A stretch of 64,000 nt of DNA from Isochrysis galbana (GCA_018136815.1 CM030936.1:248001-312000), one strand, 5' to 3'. Counted from the first letter of the stretch, positions 45,488 to 58,315 are shown. Translations and numbers: made by a program. Notes: generated by a model not told the origin, from the sequence alone.

Positions 45488-47432
45488 GATTATTATAGTG
45501 GGGTTGGCTAGGATCTAGGATATAACAATAACAATATATAACATATAACATTATTTACTACATTATACATTATTATTATTATTATTTGATCAGGCGGAGC
45601 TGCATATGGAAACATTAGCCATACGAGACATCATACATCAGATGTACATCATCCTCATCCTCTAGCCTCTATCTAGCCTCTATCTAGCCTCTAGTTACAT
45701 ATTACATATTACATAAATCATTTATAATTTATAAATCAAAATTCTCTTATCTCTTATTCATGGACCGCAGAAGTTCGCATGAGAGCGCGATCCGGCCTCG
45801 ATGCAGTCCCGGCGGGCCCGACGAGGGTCCGGTGGTTGTCCGATCCCCCTATTTTGCCAATGTCCACTGTGACGCAAGGAGGCAAACAAGGCGAGAGGCA
45901 AAGCAGGCGACAAAGTACAAAGTAATAAGCAAAATAACCAGCCAAGGACCAAGGAAGAGGGGCGGCGCGTAGCCGAAAGATTCCCCAACGCTGCATAGCC
46001 TACGAAGAGGAGGCGGTTAAAATACATAGCCAACGATCGATCGGGGATGCGACGATTGCCGAGGAAAATGGTGGGGTTTAACCCCCCCCCTGCCCCTGCC
46101 CCCCCTCTACAAACACGCTGGGGCTCTAACAATAAAGAACTGGCGGTCGCGCCGCGGGGCCGATTAGGTTATGTCGGGACCGTTGTCCGTTGTTTCAAGA
46201 CACGCGATTCCACAAAGAAAGAAGACTGTGACACTTTTTCACCATCACTCTGCTCCATGAAGAATCCGAGATTCCCGTGATGAAGAAGGGATGAAGGGTG
46301 CCCCAATGAGTACCTTGCTACTTTACTACTGACGGTGGGAGAGCGCCGCGCGGCCTCTCCTCTCTCGGGTCTTTTCCTCGAAGCTTTCGGCGGCCTCGGC
46401 GGACGCCCGCTCCCCTACGCCATCAAGACTAAAGTTAGAGAGAGCGCGCGACAGGGAAGAGAGAGGGGGAGAGAGAGACCCGAGGGGCGGGGGGGGGGGG
46501 GGGAAGTAGGAGAAAAGAGAAGGAATCGATGGAGAGAGGAGGACTGCTGCGACCGACCCTTTGAATAAACAGCCAGCCAGCTAATCTTCCTTTCATTGGT
46601 CGATCGCCTCGGCATTGAGCTTTCGCGCGGCAGCACCCCGTCTCCCACACGGAGAAACTCTTGTGTCTTTTCGCGAATTCTGTGAAGGAATGAAGGGGTC
46701 GCCCCCCGCGGGGCGCGTTCGTCCGCATCACGGGCGCGAGGAGCACTTCATTTTGGGAAATCAAATCACACAGCACAAGAACAACGATTGGGGATGCCGT
46801 GCCGCTTAGAAACAAGAGGGAGGAGAGTAGAGAGAGAAGAGAGAAGAGCTCTCGATCCGCCGCCTCGACAGTCGCTCCGTCTTCTCTCCCTCCACCCCCC
46901 TCTCCTCTTCTCCTCTCTCCCTCCCCCACCCCCCCACCCCCTTCTCCTGCGGCTTCACATTTCCTCTCTACACCCACGGCCACTCTCTTCTTCTCTCGGC
47001 TCTCTCTCTCTCTCGTGGGTCCTTTCGCTCCGCCTCCCACGCGGCCTCAACTAAACTACACTCCCCCCCCCTTCTTCTCTCCCCTCCCTCCCCCCCGCCC
47101 CCCGGTCCGGGAACCCTTCCCCCCCCGCTCCCCTCTCGCCCCCGCCCCCCCCCCCCCCCCCGTCTTCCCCCCCCCCCCCACGTTTTCTTCCCCACCCCTC
47201 CTCCGCCCCTCTCCCCGCACCCCGCCCCTGTTTACGTGATTCTACGCCCGTGCCCAAAGAAGAGCAGCCGCCACCGTTCCCCCCACCCACCACGCCACCC
47301 TCGCTCCCCAACTCTCTCCTTCCCCCTCCCCCCCCTCCCCTTCTCTTCTCTCCTCTCTCGTCCGCCGAGGCGGCGAGCGGCGAGCTCTCTCGCCTACCCC
47401 CCCCCCTCCCCCCGGCCCTCCCGCCCGCAGCG
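45488..47432. other. Intergenic region, AT-rich then CT/poly-C-rich
   Basis: 45500-45760 is unusually AT-rich with ATT and CTAGCCTCTAT tandem units. 46070-46110 is a C-run region. 46880-47430 is an extreme pyrimidine tract leading to the TPR gene. No gene is recognised; long frames here are compositional. Confidence 0.45.
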
Positions 47433-49506
47433 ATGGGCGTCGCCCCTCTCGCCCTCCTCCTCCTCACTCCCCCCGCTCTCTCTCCCTCTCTCCTCGCCCT
47501 CCGCCGTCAGCAGCCACTCGCCTCTCACACCCTTCCTTCCTCGTCTTCTCCCTCGTCTTCCCTTCCCTCCTCGTCTCTGGCCTCCTCAATCTCCTCCCTC
47601 GCGCCCCGCGCGCCCTCACTATGCGGCCCCACGCCTCGGCTGCGCGTACTGCCGCTCCTCCTCGCTGCCGAGCGCAGTCTCATGCAGCCCACAGGTGCAG
47701 AGCCTGCAAAGGCGTGCGGGTTGCTGCCCTGCGAGAATACGGGCGCGCAACAGGGCGAGCAATTGCCCACTATCTCATCCGCCGAGGCGGCCCGCCTCTT
47801 CGAGCGCGCCAAATTGCTCCAGCAGACGCGCCAATTCCATGCTGCTCTCGACGCGTTTGAGCGTCTTGCAAGCCTCATGCCGACTGACGGCAGGGTGTGG
47901 ATGCGAATGATGGGGATGCACAGGGCGGCACGCCGGTACGCCCAGGCCGAGGCGACGCTGCTGCGCGGCATCGAGCACTGCCCCGACAACGCGCTGCTGC
48001 GCCAGGCGCTCGCTGATGTCTACCGCGATCAGCGCCGCTGGAAGGACGCGCGGCACAACTTCCGGGAGGCAATGCGGCTTAACCCGTCGCTCCGCTCGGT
48101 GTACGACTCGTGGGGACGCATGGAGGCCACACTCGGCAACTGCGAGGAGGCGGAGGCACTGTTCAAGCGTGGCCTCGCAATCGAACCTACCGCGCGCACC
48201 TACCACGCTCTCGGCGTGCTGCTCGACTCGCGGCTAGGCCGCACCGAGGAGGCACGCCGAACGTTGCTCACTGGCTTGCGGCTTCCCAACGCGCAGCACC
48301 ACCCGCCACTGCTACACGCCCTTGGGCTGCTCGAGGAGCGTGCTGGCAACCACGCCGCCGCGCGCCGTCATCTGAACGAGGTGATCGAGGTCGACCCGTC
48401 CTTCACCCAGGTGCGTGCTGCTCTGCATACACGCCATCTGCAAGGTCCGAGATCCCTGTGCACCTGCTACCTTGCTCGTGCCCCTGCCCGAGTCCCCTCA
48501 CCTCTCACTCGCGCAGGCGCATCTCGCGCTGGGCAAGCTTGAGGAGGGTCTCGGGCGCTACGAGGCGGCTGCGCGCGCATATCAATTGGGCGCCACCGCC
48601 TCGCAGCGCGGCGGCGAGCCCGGGCCCGTCCAGCTCTGGCAGTCGTGGGCGCGAATGGAGCAGTACAGGCGACGGCCGCAGTCCGCGATGCGGCTGTACG
48701 CGCGCGCCGCACGTTTCTACCCGGAGGACGCGCGGCTCCTCACCGAGTGGGGAAAGCTGGCTGCTGAGCTTGGCGATGTGGAGGAAGCGCGCGACATATT
48801 CCAGCGGACGCTCGGTCTACAGCCCGCCCCGCCGCCCTATGCCTTCCAGTCAGCAGCTGCGCTCGAAGTGCGTGAGGGCGAGATTGATGCTGCGCGCGCC
48901 ATCTTTTCTCGCGGCGTAGCGACCCTCGTCCCGGCGCTGCGTTCGGGCGACGACGCTCTCGCTGAGGAATTGGTGCCGCTCGTTCACGCTTGGGCCGTTT
49001 GCGAATGGAGGCATGGCGACGCGCTCGCGGCGCGCGGGCTTTTCCGCCAGGCTGAGGAGCTCTCGCCTGCTCCATGCGGCTGGGTCTTCATGTGGCGTGC
49101 CAAGTTCGAGGCTGCGGCCGAGAACTATCCGCTCGCGCGCCATTATTACGCACGCGCCGTCAACGCCGACCCCAATGATGCCACCATTTGGCGCCTCTGG
49201 TCGGATCTTGAGACGGCGGCAGGCGACGAAGAGCGAGCCAGTCTGTATGCGCGGCGTGCGGCACATGTTGTTGCGATGCTCACGCTGAGCAAGAACAGCG
49301 AGAAGCCACAATACCGCCGCATCCGGCTGCGAGCGCGTGTGCCGCCTCCGGCACCCATGACGGCTGAACTCGCGCCGCGCGAGGACAACGTGGGCGATGA
49401 TCCAAATTCAAAGGCGGGCAGGGCGCGGGAACAGGGCGTAGCACCTGACGAAGGCGTCCAAGCCGATGTGCAGCAGGGCGAGTCTGGGAGGAACGGGGAG
49501 AGCTGA
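47433..49506 (+). CDS. TPR/HAT-repeat protein, probably an organellar RNA factor (HCF107-like)
   Basis: Two exons, 47433-48410 and 48517-49506, with a 106-nt phase-0 intron (donor GTGCGTG, acceptor CGCAG), give 655 residues. After a hydrophobic, Ser-rich leader (MGVAPLALLLLTPPALSPSL) likely to target an organelle, about eleven helical repeats follow. Examples are FHAALDAFERLASLMPTDGR, YAQAEATLLRGIEHCPDNAL, WKDARHNFREAMRLNPSLRS, PQSAMRLYARAARFYPEDAR and YPLARHYYARAVNADPNDAT. The pattern W-x-x-W...A-x-x-x-[FY]-x-R-A...P is that of HAT/TPR proteins such as HCF107, which stabilise chloroplast transcripts; that assignment is by fold only. The C-terminus after residue 600 is hydrophilic and disordered. 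The frame extends upstream of 47433 only as poly-Pro translation of the CT leader. Confidence 0.8.
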
Positions 49507-50303
49507 CACCGCCGGACGCGGGTGGGGCGTGACGTGGGAGGCCGCTTGTGCGAGCCGGTTGTCCCGGCTCCGTCACACTGGCCTCTGCCCTTGCGCGAGC
49601 GCCACACAGCACCCCCCCCCCCCCTGCTGTGTTCAGCCTGAATGGGCCGCCTTGCACCATGAAATCGAGGTGAAGGCCCCATCCGTGCCGCACGTTCGAC
49701 ATCCGCTGTTGGGATGCCCGAGTGCGGTGAGCGGTGTGCGATTTCCGAATTCCCCGCGTGTGCGGGAGATCACCGTTGTGAGGCGTGGTCACGCCGACCG
49801 GATGGACTGCGTCGTAGCCCTCCGTCGTAGCAACGGCGAACACGATGTGTCCCCTGCGAGCGCGTGACTCGCTGAGCCATCTCATGGCTGTTGACGTTGA
49901 CCGGTGGTTGGGAAGGTGCTGCTGCTGGACCCCATCGCATAGACAGCGGAGAGACAGCGCGCGCGAGAGAAAGACATAAAGAGAGCCGGCTGGAGTTCTC
50001 CCGTCGTCTCACTGGTGTGCCTGCGCGCGTACGCCCAGTCACCCAATCCGTGCGGCTGTGGGAAGATGATCCCATGCACCTTTTTGCACACTTGTGATAT
50101 TGGGGTACGTTTCGTTTTGAGAGTGCATTGTCGCTCTAAAGCGCGGACTTGAGCTCTGGTCGATTCTGATGCATGTGCATTGATGGCGATAATAAACTAT
50201 CTGAATCCGTTAGCGTTAATAGTGCGCACAATACTGCTACTGCTACCAACTAGCACAACTTGTGTACTAATTGTAGTAGTAATTGCTAGTAATTGCTTAT
50301 TTT
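49507..50303. other. 3' flank of the TPR gene
   Basis: No gene recognised. AATAAA occurs near 50190. Confidence 0.4.
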
Positions 50304-50344
50304 CAACTATCTTTAAAAGGTAGGGTCATGGAGCGCGCGCCGCT
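50304..50344 (+). repeat. Hairpin-led element start (MERA type)
   Basis: CAACTATC, TTTAAAA loop, GGTAG closing (one G-U pair), then GGTCATGGAGCGCGCGCCGC. The frame from ATG at 50328 is only nine codons because hAT terminal sequence begins at 50345. Confidence 0.55.
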
Positions 50345-50500
50345 TAGGGCCTGGTAAGGGTTTCGCGAAACTTTTTACGAAAGTTTGGGGGAATTCGGCG
50401 GAAAAAACTTTCGCGAAACATCGGGGGGTAAACGGCGCGAACGTGAAACATACGCAAAACATCGCGAAACACTTTACGTCGGGAATACCAGTAAAAAAAC
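50345..50500 (+). repeat. hAT-type terminal sequence, left-facing end
   Basis: TAGGGCCTGGTAAGGGTTTCGCGAAAC followed by repeated TTTCGCGAAA palindromes. The reverse complement of 54677-54794 matches it block by block (TAGGGCC, GTTTCGCGAAACTT, AAAAAACTTTCGCGAAAC), so the two form an inverted pair 4.4 kb apart. Confidence 0.65.
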
Positions 50501-52443
<1,943 letters not shown>

Positions 52444-52516
52444 GCCACCATAGCACAGTTGGCAGTGCATCCCCTTAGTAAGGGGAAGGTCGCCGGTTCG
52501 AGCCCGGTTGGTGGCT
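52444..52516 (+). tRNA. tRNA-Thr (AGU anticodon)
   Basis: A 73-nt cloverleaf: acceptor GCCACCA/TGGTGGC, D arm GCAC/GTGC with AGTTGGCA loop, anticodon stem TCCCC/GGGGA with loop TTAGTAA (anticodon AGT at 52477-52479), a 5-nt variable region, and T arm GCCGG/CCGGT with loop TTCGAGC. No intron is present and CCA is not encoded. A T-run just downstream (TTCTTTTTTTT) fits Pol III termination. It is identical to the minus-strand tRNA at 61398-61470. Confidence 0.95.
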
Positions 52517-52540
52517 TCTTTTTTTTGTGAGTCTTCAGTG

Positions 52541-52709
52541 TTATCTTTTTTGAAATGCTTGCAGTCTTTATCTTTTTTGAAATGCTTGCAGTCTTTATCT
52601 ATTTTGAAATGCTTGCAGTCTTTATCTTTTTTGAAATGCTTACAGTCTTATCTTTTTTGAAATGCTTGCAGTCTTATCTTTGTTGAAATGCTTGCAGTCT
52701 TATCTTTTA
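52541..52709 (+). repeat. 27-bp minisatellite, about six units
   Basis: The unit TTATCTTTTTTGAAATGCTTGCAGTC(T) is repeated with few changes, starting 25 bases after the tRNA. Confidence 0.95.
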
Positions 52710-52926
52710 CTTACGTTCAGTGTTTGCCACTGGCCTCCCTCGCTCACCTTCCACTGCCTAATTTCTTAACTTCATAGATACCCAACTGCCTTTTGATACT
52801 CAAGTGCCATCTAAGTGTCAAATGCGTTGATTCACGGGGTGTGTTGCGTTTGGTCTATCTATACTTTACTCCTACCCTCTGCATGCACATGCACGCACGC
52901 AGAAAGTGAATAGTGAAGAGCACACA
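52710..52926. other. Spacer
   Basis: No gene seen. Confidence 0.4.
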
Positions 52927-53300
52927 AATACGAGTAGAGGCATGAGCTTCGTAGAACGGCCCGCTTCGTGAAGCGGCCCGCAACCTTTCCCATGGCTCCC
53001 ACGGCCAAGCCCAAGCCTCCCTCGCGCCCAGAGATGCCTAAACAAAGGGCACTAACCATACTGTGCAGGCGCGCGACAAGGCCGACGATCTTCGAGAGCG
53101 AGAGCGAGCTCGCCGCGCATCATTTATCATTTGAGGGATGACATCTAGTGTGCTCTTGTCAACATGTTCCGTGCCCTTGGAATGGGTTCCTTTGTTCCTT
53201 TGTTGTGTTGTTGTGATACTTGTGGCAATCTCAAGAAGGGAGAAGGAGAAGGGAAAGGGAGTGTGCAATAAGAAGCAAGAAGAGCGAGGGGATGTGTGCA
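52927..53300 (+). mobile_element. Internally deleted relative of the pogo-type transposon
   Basis: ACGAGTAGAGGCATGAGCTTC then GAACGGCCCGCTTCG matches the terminal repeat and subterminal GGCCCGCTTCG units of the 25.3-kb element. Next, ATGGCTCCCACGGCC gives MAPTAKPKPPSRPEM, paralleling MAPRAIPKPQRKPKP, and later VQARDKADDLRERERARRAS parallels IQARDLRARNRAAALDDV. From about 53140 the sequence jumps to the element's 3' coding end (a TGTGGCAATCTCAAGAAGGG block equivalent to CGNLKKG). The catalytic middle is missing. I did not find the second terminal repeat. Confidence 0.7.
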
Positions 53301-53687
53301 GCTTTATCAGAGCAAGGCTGATCTCACCCTTGGAGATTGCCTGCGAGCCTGCGAGGGCGCGCCGGCAGCTAGCGCGGAATGCGGTTCTTGCGGGGAGCTT
53401 ATGGAGCTTTCCTCGGGGGTGACTACGGGCATGGTGATCGACGCACGACGCACGACGCACGGAGGGCGCGGAAGTCCACCAGTTGTGGGAACACGTGGCG
53501 CACTCTGACTCTGACGGATCCGAGGTTACCACTACCTCAGATGGGAACAGAGGGGACGGAAGGGAAGCGGCGAGAGGCGCGGCGGAAGTTGGGGGGTGGC
53601 CAATGACGGGCTGGACCACCTCCTCAGCAGAGAAAGGCGGGAGGACGGGCTTGGGCGAGGGCGAGCGCGACGACGGAGCGGACATGG
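53301..53687. other. Junction sequence
   Basis: No gene. It links the deleted pogo-like element and the truncated hAT gene. Confidence 0.35.
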
Positions 53688-54583
53688 CTAGGAGGGTCGG
53701 GTCTTGCAAGCCTTGCAAAACAGTTTGCCCTGCGATACCATCAACGTGTGATTGGGAAACTCAGCCAAGCGTGATGTGGCGCTCACGGTCTTCGGGTCAG
53801 CCGTTTTCCTCCCGGCTACTTTGCGTCCCCGCTTCCCAGAGGGGGGCTTCTGCCGCATCACACGGCCTCGCTCATGCCGCGCCAACTGCGGCCCATCATC
53901 GTCTGACTCATCATGCTGTGCTCCATCATCCGAGACATCCGAGACATTGATGTGGACCAATTTGTTGCGATCCATGCGCTTGCCCGCCGAGGAAGAAGGA
54001 GTCTTTGAGGAGGAAGGAGCCATGGACGAGGATGCCACGGAGGAGCTTGACGTCTGCGGCGTGACGTCTTTGAGCGCCACGGAGCGCTCCATGTCCTTGT
54101 TGTAGATACGCGAGAAGAACTTCACCACGATCATGCTCACATCGCCGGATCGAGAGCTCTCACATCTCGTCGACGCGACCGTGCAAGGGCCGAGGAGGGT
54201 GTGGACCACGCGATCACCGACTCGAAAGTGATCGTTGCTCTTTACGTCGTTGTCGTTGTCGTTCTCCTCGTTGTCATCCTCAACACCGCTGTCCACTGAC
54301 ACCTCAGAGCCGGTGCTCTCGGCAAGCATGTCGTCCTCGTCGATCTTGTCGTCGTTCTCGGTCACGCTCGTGGACGTTGTCCCACAGGCCGGTGGCTTCG
54401 ACAGCGACGCATGCGCTGACGAGCGAGCGGAGAGACGGAGAGAGGGAAAGTGAATGAGGATGCGGACAGGCCCGGCTGGGGCTGTGGGCTGTGGGCTGTG
54501 GCGGCGCTGGCGGGCTGGCAGTGTGTTGGCCTTGCGACGGGCCGCCGCGCGCGCAGGCTCACCTCGACGGCTCCTCACCATCT
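53688..54583 (-). pseudogene. hAT-like element N-terminal region with partial BED-type zinc finger
   Basis: A minus-strand frame from MVRSRRGEPARAAARRKA has a disordered, Ser/Asp-rich middle, a small domain (HFRVGDRVVHTLLGPCTVAS, possibly Tudor/KOW-like) and ends ...RLAEFPNHTLMVSQGKLFCK ACKTRPS. The last part is the first half of the BED/CGGBP1-type zinc finger (GKLFCxxC) common at hAT N-termini. It stops before the His-containing second half, so the gene is truncated or continues by splicing I could not find. It lies inside the terminal repeat at 54677-54794. Confidence 0.6.
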
Positions 54584-54676
54584 TCTCGCTGAGGGAGTGA
54601 GAGTGTGAGAGTGAGAGAGTGAGCAGGGCCGCCACGGGCCACAGGGGAGTCGCTCGCCGGCCCCCCCCCCCCCCCC

Positions 54677-54794
54677 AAGTTTCGCGTAACTTGCGCGTAT
54701 GGGCTATTTTGGGCCCAAGTTTCGCGAAAGTTTTTTTGCCAGAAAAGTGACCCAAGTTTCGAAATAAGTTTCGCGAAACTCTGACCTGGCCCTA
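54677..54794 (-). repeat. hAT-type terminal sequence
   Basis: Read on minus from 54794: TAGGGCCAGGTCAGAGTTTC, GCGAAACTT, then AAAAAAACTTTCGCGAAACT, inverted relative to 50345-50500. It is followed inward by a poly-G/C run and the BED-type frame. The eight bases flanking the two ends do not match, so the pair may come from separate insertions. Confidence 0.65.
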
Positions 54795-54840
54795 GTGACC
54801 TCGTGACCTCTCGGCGGGGGTACCACGTTAGACGTTAGAA

Positions 54841-55020
54841 CTTATAGCGTCGTATGACATCTTGTTAGCTAGCATTCCTAGCCACATACACCGGACGAGC
54901 CATGCGCCAACCGCGCACACCCCCATCGCGGGGTAGGGGCTCCGTTGCCGTCGAAGGGCTACGGTCCCTCAGCACTAAGGTTATACTAACACAACAATAA
55001 AACTCTGACGCCTTCTCGAA
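54841..55020. repeat. Dispersed repeat, copy 2
   Basis: Counterpart of 13441-13626: shares GCGCCAACCGCGCACACCCC, CATCGCGGGG, GGCTCCGTTG, CAGCACTA, GGTTATACTA and the AAAACTCT end. It lies 250 bases upstream of the dioxygenase start. Confidence 0.6.
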
Positions 55021-55269
55021 CCCTGTAAAAACCCTCTAGGAGTACTCTAGGCTCTAGTACATTCTTCTCCCTCGCGGTCGTTTAGTTTAGAGAGACCTGC
55101 GTGAAGCTGTGGGGCTCGCTCGGCGTCGGGGTGCTAAGGGCGGGAAGGGTGGGTGAGGTGGGTGAGTTGAGGTGGCTGAGGTGGGTGCTGGGTGTGTGGA
55201 GAGAGAGACTTTCTTCGGTTTGGGTCGACGGAGCAACGTTTGCAGTCGAGAGGGACGAGGACGATCCCG

Positions 55270-56364
55270 ATGGCCTCGCTCTTCTCGGCCTCCGCGTGTG
55301 AAGCGCTGCGCAAGCACGACTGGGCGGTTGTAGACGATGCGCTCGACGATGCGCTCGCGCTCCGCATCCGAGGAGAGGTGGTCGCATTGCACGCAGGGGG
55401 CGCGCTGCGTGCCCACCGGTTCGGCTTCCGTTCGGCAGCTGGCCGCGCGCCTGAGCTCTTCACCAAGCCGCACATTTTTGAGGCCGAACTGAGCGATTCA
55501 GGGGCGGGCGGGCTGGTCGATGCGCTCCGCCCGCTCCGCCTCGCCCATCATGCCGCCGAGGCGCTGCCTGAGTGGCACATCGCTCATGGCGGTGACGGAC
55601 CTGACGACCCGCTTGGGCTGGCGGGAGGCACCGTCAAGCTGCAGGCCAACGCAGGTGGCGGCGGCTGTTTCCCACTGCACTACGACAACGCGGGGAATGG
55701 CAACCGGCGAGTGCTCACCTGCCTCCTTTACCTCAACCCCGACTGGCGCGAGGGCGACGGCGGCGAGCTGGAACTCGTGCCATGGTTGCAGCCAGCCGTG
55801 CGCATCGCACCGAGGCACAACCGCGTGGTCCTCTTCTCATCGGAGCGAGTCCTACACCGTGTACTGCCTTCAGTTGCGAGGCGATATTGCTTGACTGTTT
55901 GGCTGCACAGCGAGAACTGTGAGGGTGATGCGCCTGTCCGCCTTCCACATGAAGGCGACGCGCCGAGACTGCGTGAAGCGCTGCGTAATTTGGCCGGCTC
56001 AGCAGCACAGCGCGTACTTTCACGTGCTGTATATGCTGAAGAATACGCGGAGTCGCTGCGCGAGTGCATGGGTGGCGCGCCTACGGGCCAGCTCGAGGCC
56101 ATGATATTTGCCCACGAGAAGCACGTCCATGCCAGCCGCGCGCACCCTGCCACTGCAGTAGCGGTCGAGGTAGCACGCGCGCTGCGCGACGAGGCGGCGG
56201 CACATGCCGCGGCTCATGAGGGGCTCACGGTGGGGCGGGGCGTCGCCGGGAAGGGCGAGCCATGTGCGAGCTTTGCCAAAGCAGCGTGCATGGGCGAGCA
56301 AATTGAGGCAAGCCTACAAGCGCTCGGCGCGCAAGCCGTCAGACTAAGGCTACGCTTGCTCTGA
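55270..56364 (+). CDS. 2-oxoglutarate/Fe(II) dioxygenase, prolyl 4-hydroxylase (PHD/EGLN-like)
   Basis: A single-exon 364-residue protein. The jelly-roll core shows the iron triad and 2OG ligand in the right order and spacing: HYD (His137, Asp139) in GGGCFPLHYDNAGNGNRRVL, then GGELELVPW, His196 in SSERVLHRVLPSVARRYCLT and Arg205 nine residues later, as in PHD2 (His374-Arg383). LTCLLYLNPDWREGDGGELE is typical of P4H-type enzymes. The region before the core (FGFRSAAGRAPELFTKPHIF) also fits the PHD fold. The C-terminal 140 residues are helical and unassigned. No signal peptide is evident, so a cytosolic or nuclear hydroxylase is likely; the substrate is unknown. The ATG at 55270 was chosen because residues upstream translate leader. 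A degraded inverted copy follows. Confidence 0.9.
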   Translation: MASLFSASACEALRKHDWAVVDDALDDALALRIRGEVVALHAGGALRAHRFGFRSAAGRAPELFTKPHIFEAELSDSGAGGLVDALRPLRLAHHAAEALPEWHIAHGGDGPDDPLGLAGGTVKLQANAGGGGCFPLHYDNAGNGNRRVLTCLLYLNPDWREGDGGELELVPWLQPAVRIAPRHNRVVLFSSERVLHRVLPSVARRYCLTVWLHSENCEGDAPVRLPHEGDAPRLREALRNLAGSAAQRVLSRAVYAEEYAESLRECMGGAPTGQLEAMIFAHEKHVHASRAHPATAVAVEVARALRDEAAAHAAAHEGLTVGRGVAGKGEPCASFAKAACMGEQIEASLQALGAQAVRLRLRLL

Positions 56365-56371
56365 CTGTAGA

Positions 56372-56652
56372 ATCGTCGCCCTCGCGTCAGTCGGGGTTGA
56401 CGTAATGGAGGCAGGTGAGCACGCGCCGGTAACCTTCCCTGCGTTGTCGTAGTGCGATGGGAAACAGCCACTGCCACTCGCGTTGGCCTGCAGCTTGACG
56501 GTGCCTGCCGCCAGCCCAAGCGGGTAATCAGGTACGTCACCGCTGTGCGGAGCGCATCGAGCAGCCAGCCCGCCCCTGAATCCCTCAGTTCGGCCCCAAT
56601 AGTGTGCGGCTTGGTGAAGAGCTCAGGTGTGCGGCCAGCTGCCGATCGGGTG
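56372..56652 (-). pseudogene. Inverted partial copy of the dioxygenase gene
   Basis: The minus strand reads CGGCAGCTGGCCGCACACCT... and follows the gene from about 55433 to 55765 with many substitutions and a deletion of roughly 75 bases after GATGCGCTCCGC. Translated pieces RSAAGRTPELFTKPHTIGAE and LRDSGAGWLLDALR are recognisable; the frame then breaks. It lies tail-to-tail with the parent, starting 8 bases after its stop codon. Confidence 0.85.
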
Positions 56653-57474
56653 CGGCCATTGTCAAGACTACCACCCGCCCTAGAACTCACAACGAGAGCG
56701 CTTCATGATGATGCGACAGAGGGGAAGGCGGGTGTGCGACCCATTCTCCATTATCCTCCTCGAGCCCCAATCCTTGCCGTCTCTTCCTCTCTCATGTTGC
56801 ACTACTGGCAAAGGCTCTTCACTCTTCCTCTCCTGGTTATCTTTGGCTTACAGTAGCAATTGGCCGCCGAGAAAAGACCTCCGTGGGGAAAGAAAAGGGG
56901 GAGTGGGGGGGTTCTGTCAGCCCCCCCCCCCACACACTCGCCCCTCGCGAGCTCTTATGGCTTATTCATATGGGCGCGCTTAGGTCGCGTTCCGTCGAAA
57001 GAGGACCATGTGAAGTGACCTTTCTCGCCGTTTTTGGCGCTTGCGGCTTGCGGCAACATTGGAGTTGGAGTTAGAAAAAAAATCTGAAGATTCCGGGCTA
57101 CACGCGGCCGACTACACGGTAAAGCCCCCCTTTCTGCACACCACTTGCAGAATGGGGGGTTCGGGGGCGGAGCCCCCGAAGGCGATTTCAACTACTATTA
57201 TAGTAGTTTGACGCATTTTTACTAGTGCAGAATCGCACCACTACTATAGCTCTCCCCCCGCGCCAGTCGCCATAGGCGTTTTTCTTCCCGAGTTGAAAAG
57301 TAAAAACTGGTTAGTAACATAGGTTTTCACGGCAGATCGCTGCGAGAGCGGGGGAAAGCGCACCCGTATCGCACCCGTATCGCGTATCATACCGTATCGC
57401 ACCCGTAGCGACATGCCCACCCGCCCCTTCAACGCGCAGGAGCTCGATGTTCACAGCCCGGAACTGCTACCATC
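56653..57474. other. Intergenic region with two strong hairpins
   Basis: 57160-57180 is a perfect 9-bp stem TTCGGGGGC/GCCCCCGAA (loop GGA). 57190-57208 is AACTACTA/TAGTAGTT (loop TTA), a member of the hairpin-led family. 57355-57410 has GTATCGCACCC tandem units. No gene recognised. Confidence 0.45.
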
Positions 57475-57771
57475 ATGCATTCCCGAGGGAGGAGATTGAG
57501 AGGAGACAGCAAAATACATTGGGTGACAGCACGCCCACACAATGGCTGGCGGCAAGGGGGACGTCACTCGAAAGAGTGGCACCGACCCCGGCTGACCTGG
57601 GAACGGCCGCTGGTTTCTGAACGGCGGGCCGCCGTTCTCGGCGTGGGCGTCTACCAGGCCCTCTCGGGACGCGCCCTCATGCCGAGCCAAGGCGACGCCG
57701 TTCTCGTCGCGTACGTGGTGCTGCTCGGCCTCTCCTTCGGGGTGCTCGCGGGGGGGCTCATGGTAGGGTGA
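57475..57771 (+). CDS. Possible small membrane protein, unrecognised
   Basis: The frame ends in a hydrophobic segment AVLVAYVVLLGLSFGVLAGG preceded by ALSGRALMPSQGD. The ATG at 57542 in another frame (MAGGKGDVTRKSG) could be a first exon. Gene structure and function are unknown. Confidence 0.25.
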   Translation: MHSRGRRLRGDSKIHWVTARPHNGWRQGGRHSKEWHRPRLTWERPLVSERRAAVLGVGVYQALSGRALMPSQGDAVLVAYVVLLGLSFGVLAGGLMVG

Positions 57772-58315
57772 GACTCCCCGCGGGAGGGGAAGAAACCGGA
57801 GGGAAAGGAGACCAGATGAAGGCAAGTCGCCTACTCGCACATCGTCGCCCTCTCGTTCGCATGCGCGTACAAGTGGTAGTGTCATGCCTTTGACCTTCCT
57901 CTCTTGCCAGGGAGAAGGAGGCGAAGGAGGGGGCTGGGGCGCTGGGCGGCTTGGGGGGAGAGGGGGCTGGGCGGCCTGGGGGGGAGGGGGCTGGGGCACT
58001 GGACGGCTGGGGGAGGGCTCGGCGGCTGGGGAGGGGGGGGCGGGAGTTGGCGGCCGGGGGGGGGAGCTCGGCGGCGGGGGGATGGGAGGGGGTCGAGAAT
58101 AATCATACCGTCAGGGGGACCCAACCTTTTCACAAGCCGTGTGACCTTTTCACAAGCCGCTCCCTCCCCTCCTCCCCCCACCCCCACCCCCCACCCTCAC
58201 CCTTCGCCCCTCGCCCTTCACCCCTCGCCCTTCACCCCTCGCCCTTCACCTCTCGCTCGCCCGCCCCCGCACACTCCTTCCCTCCCAGGCCTCCACGTCT
58301 CTCTGCCGGTGTGCG
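57772..58315. other. G-rich tract and CT leader with CCCTCGCCCTTCA repeats
   Basis: 57905-58090 is a GGGGCTGGG-type simple sequence. 58190-58255 repeats CCCCTCGCCCTTCA about four times ahead of the next start codon. Confidence 0.6.

Noticed and set aside
52541..52709. CRISPR array
   Set aside because: Units are directly adjacent with no unique spacers, in a eukaryotic context. It is a minisatellite; the same applies to 30399-30560.
56214..56690. A real minus-strand protein overlapping the dioxygenase 3' end
   Set aside because: Part is the inverted pseudogene in mixed frames and part is the antisense of the dioxygenase C-terminus.
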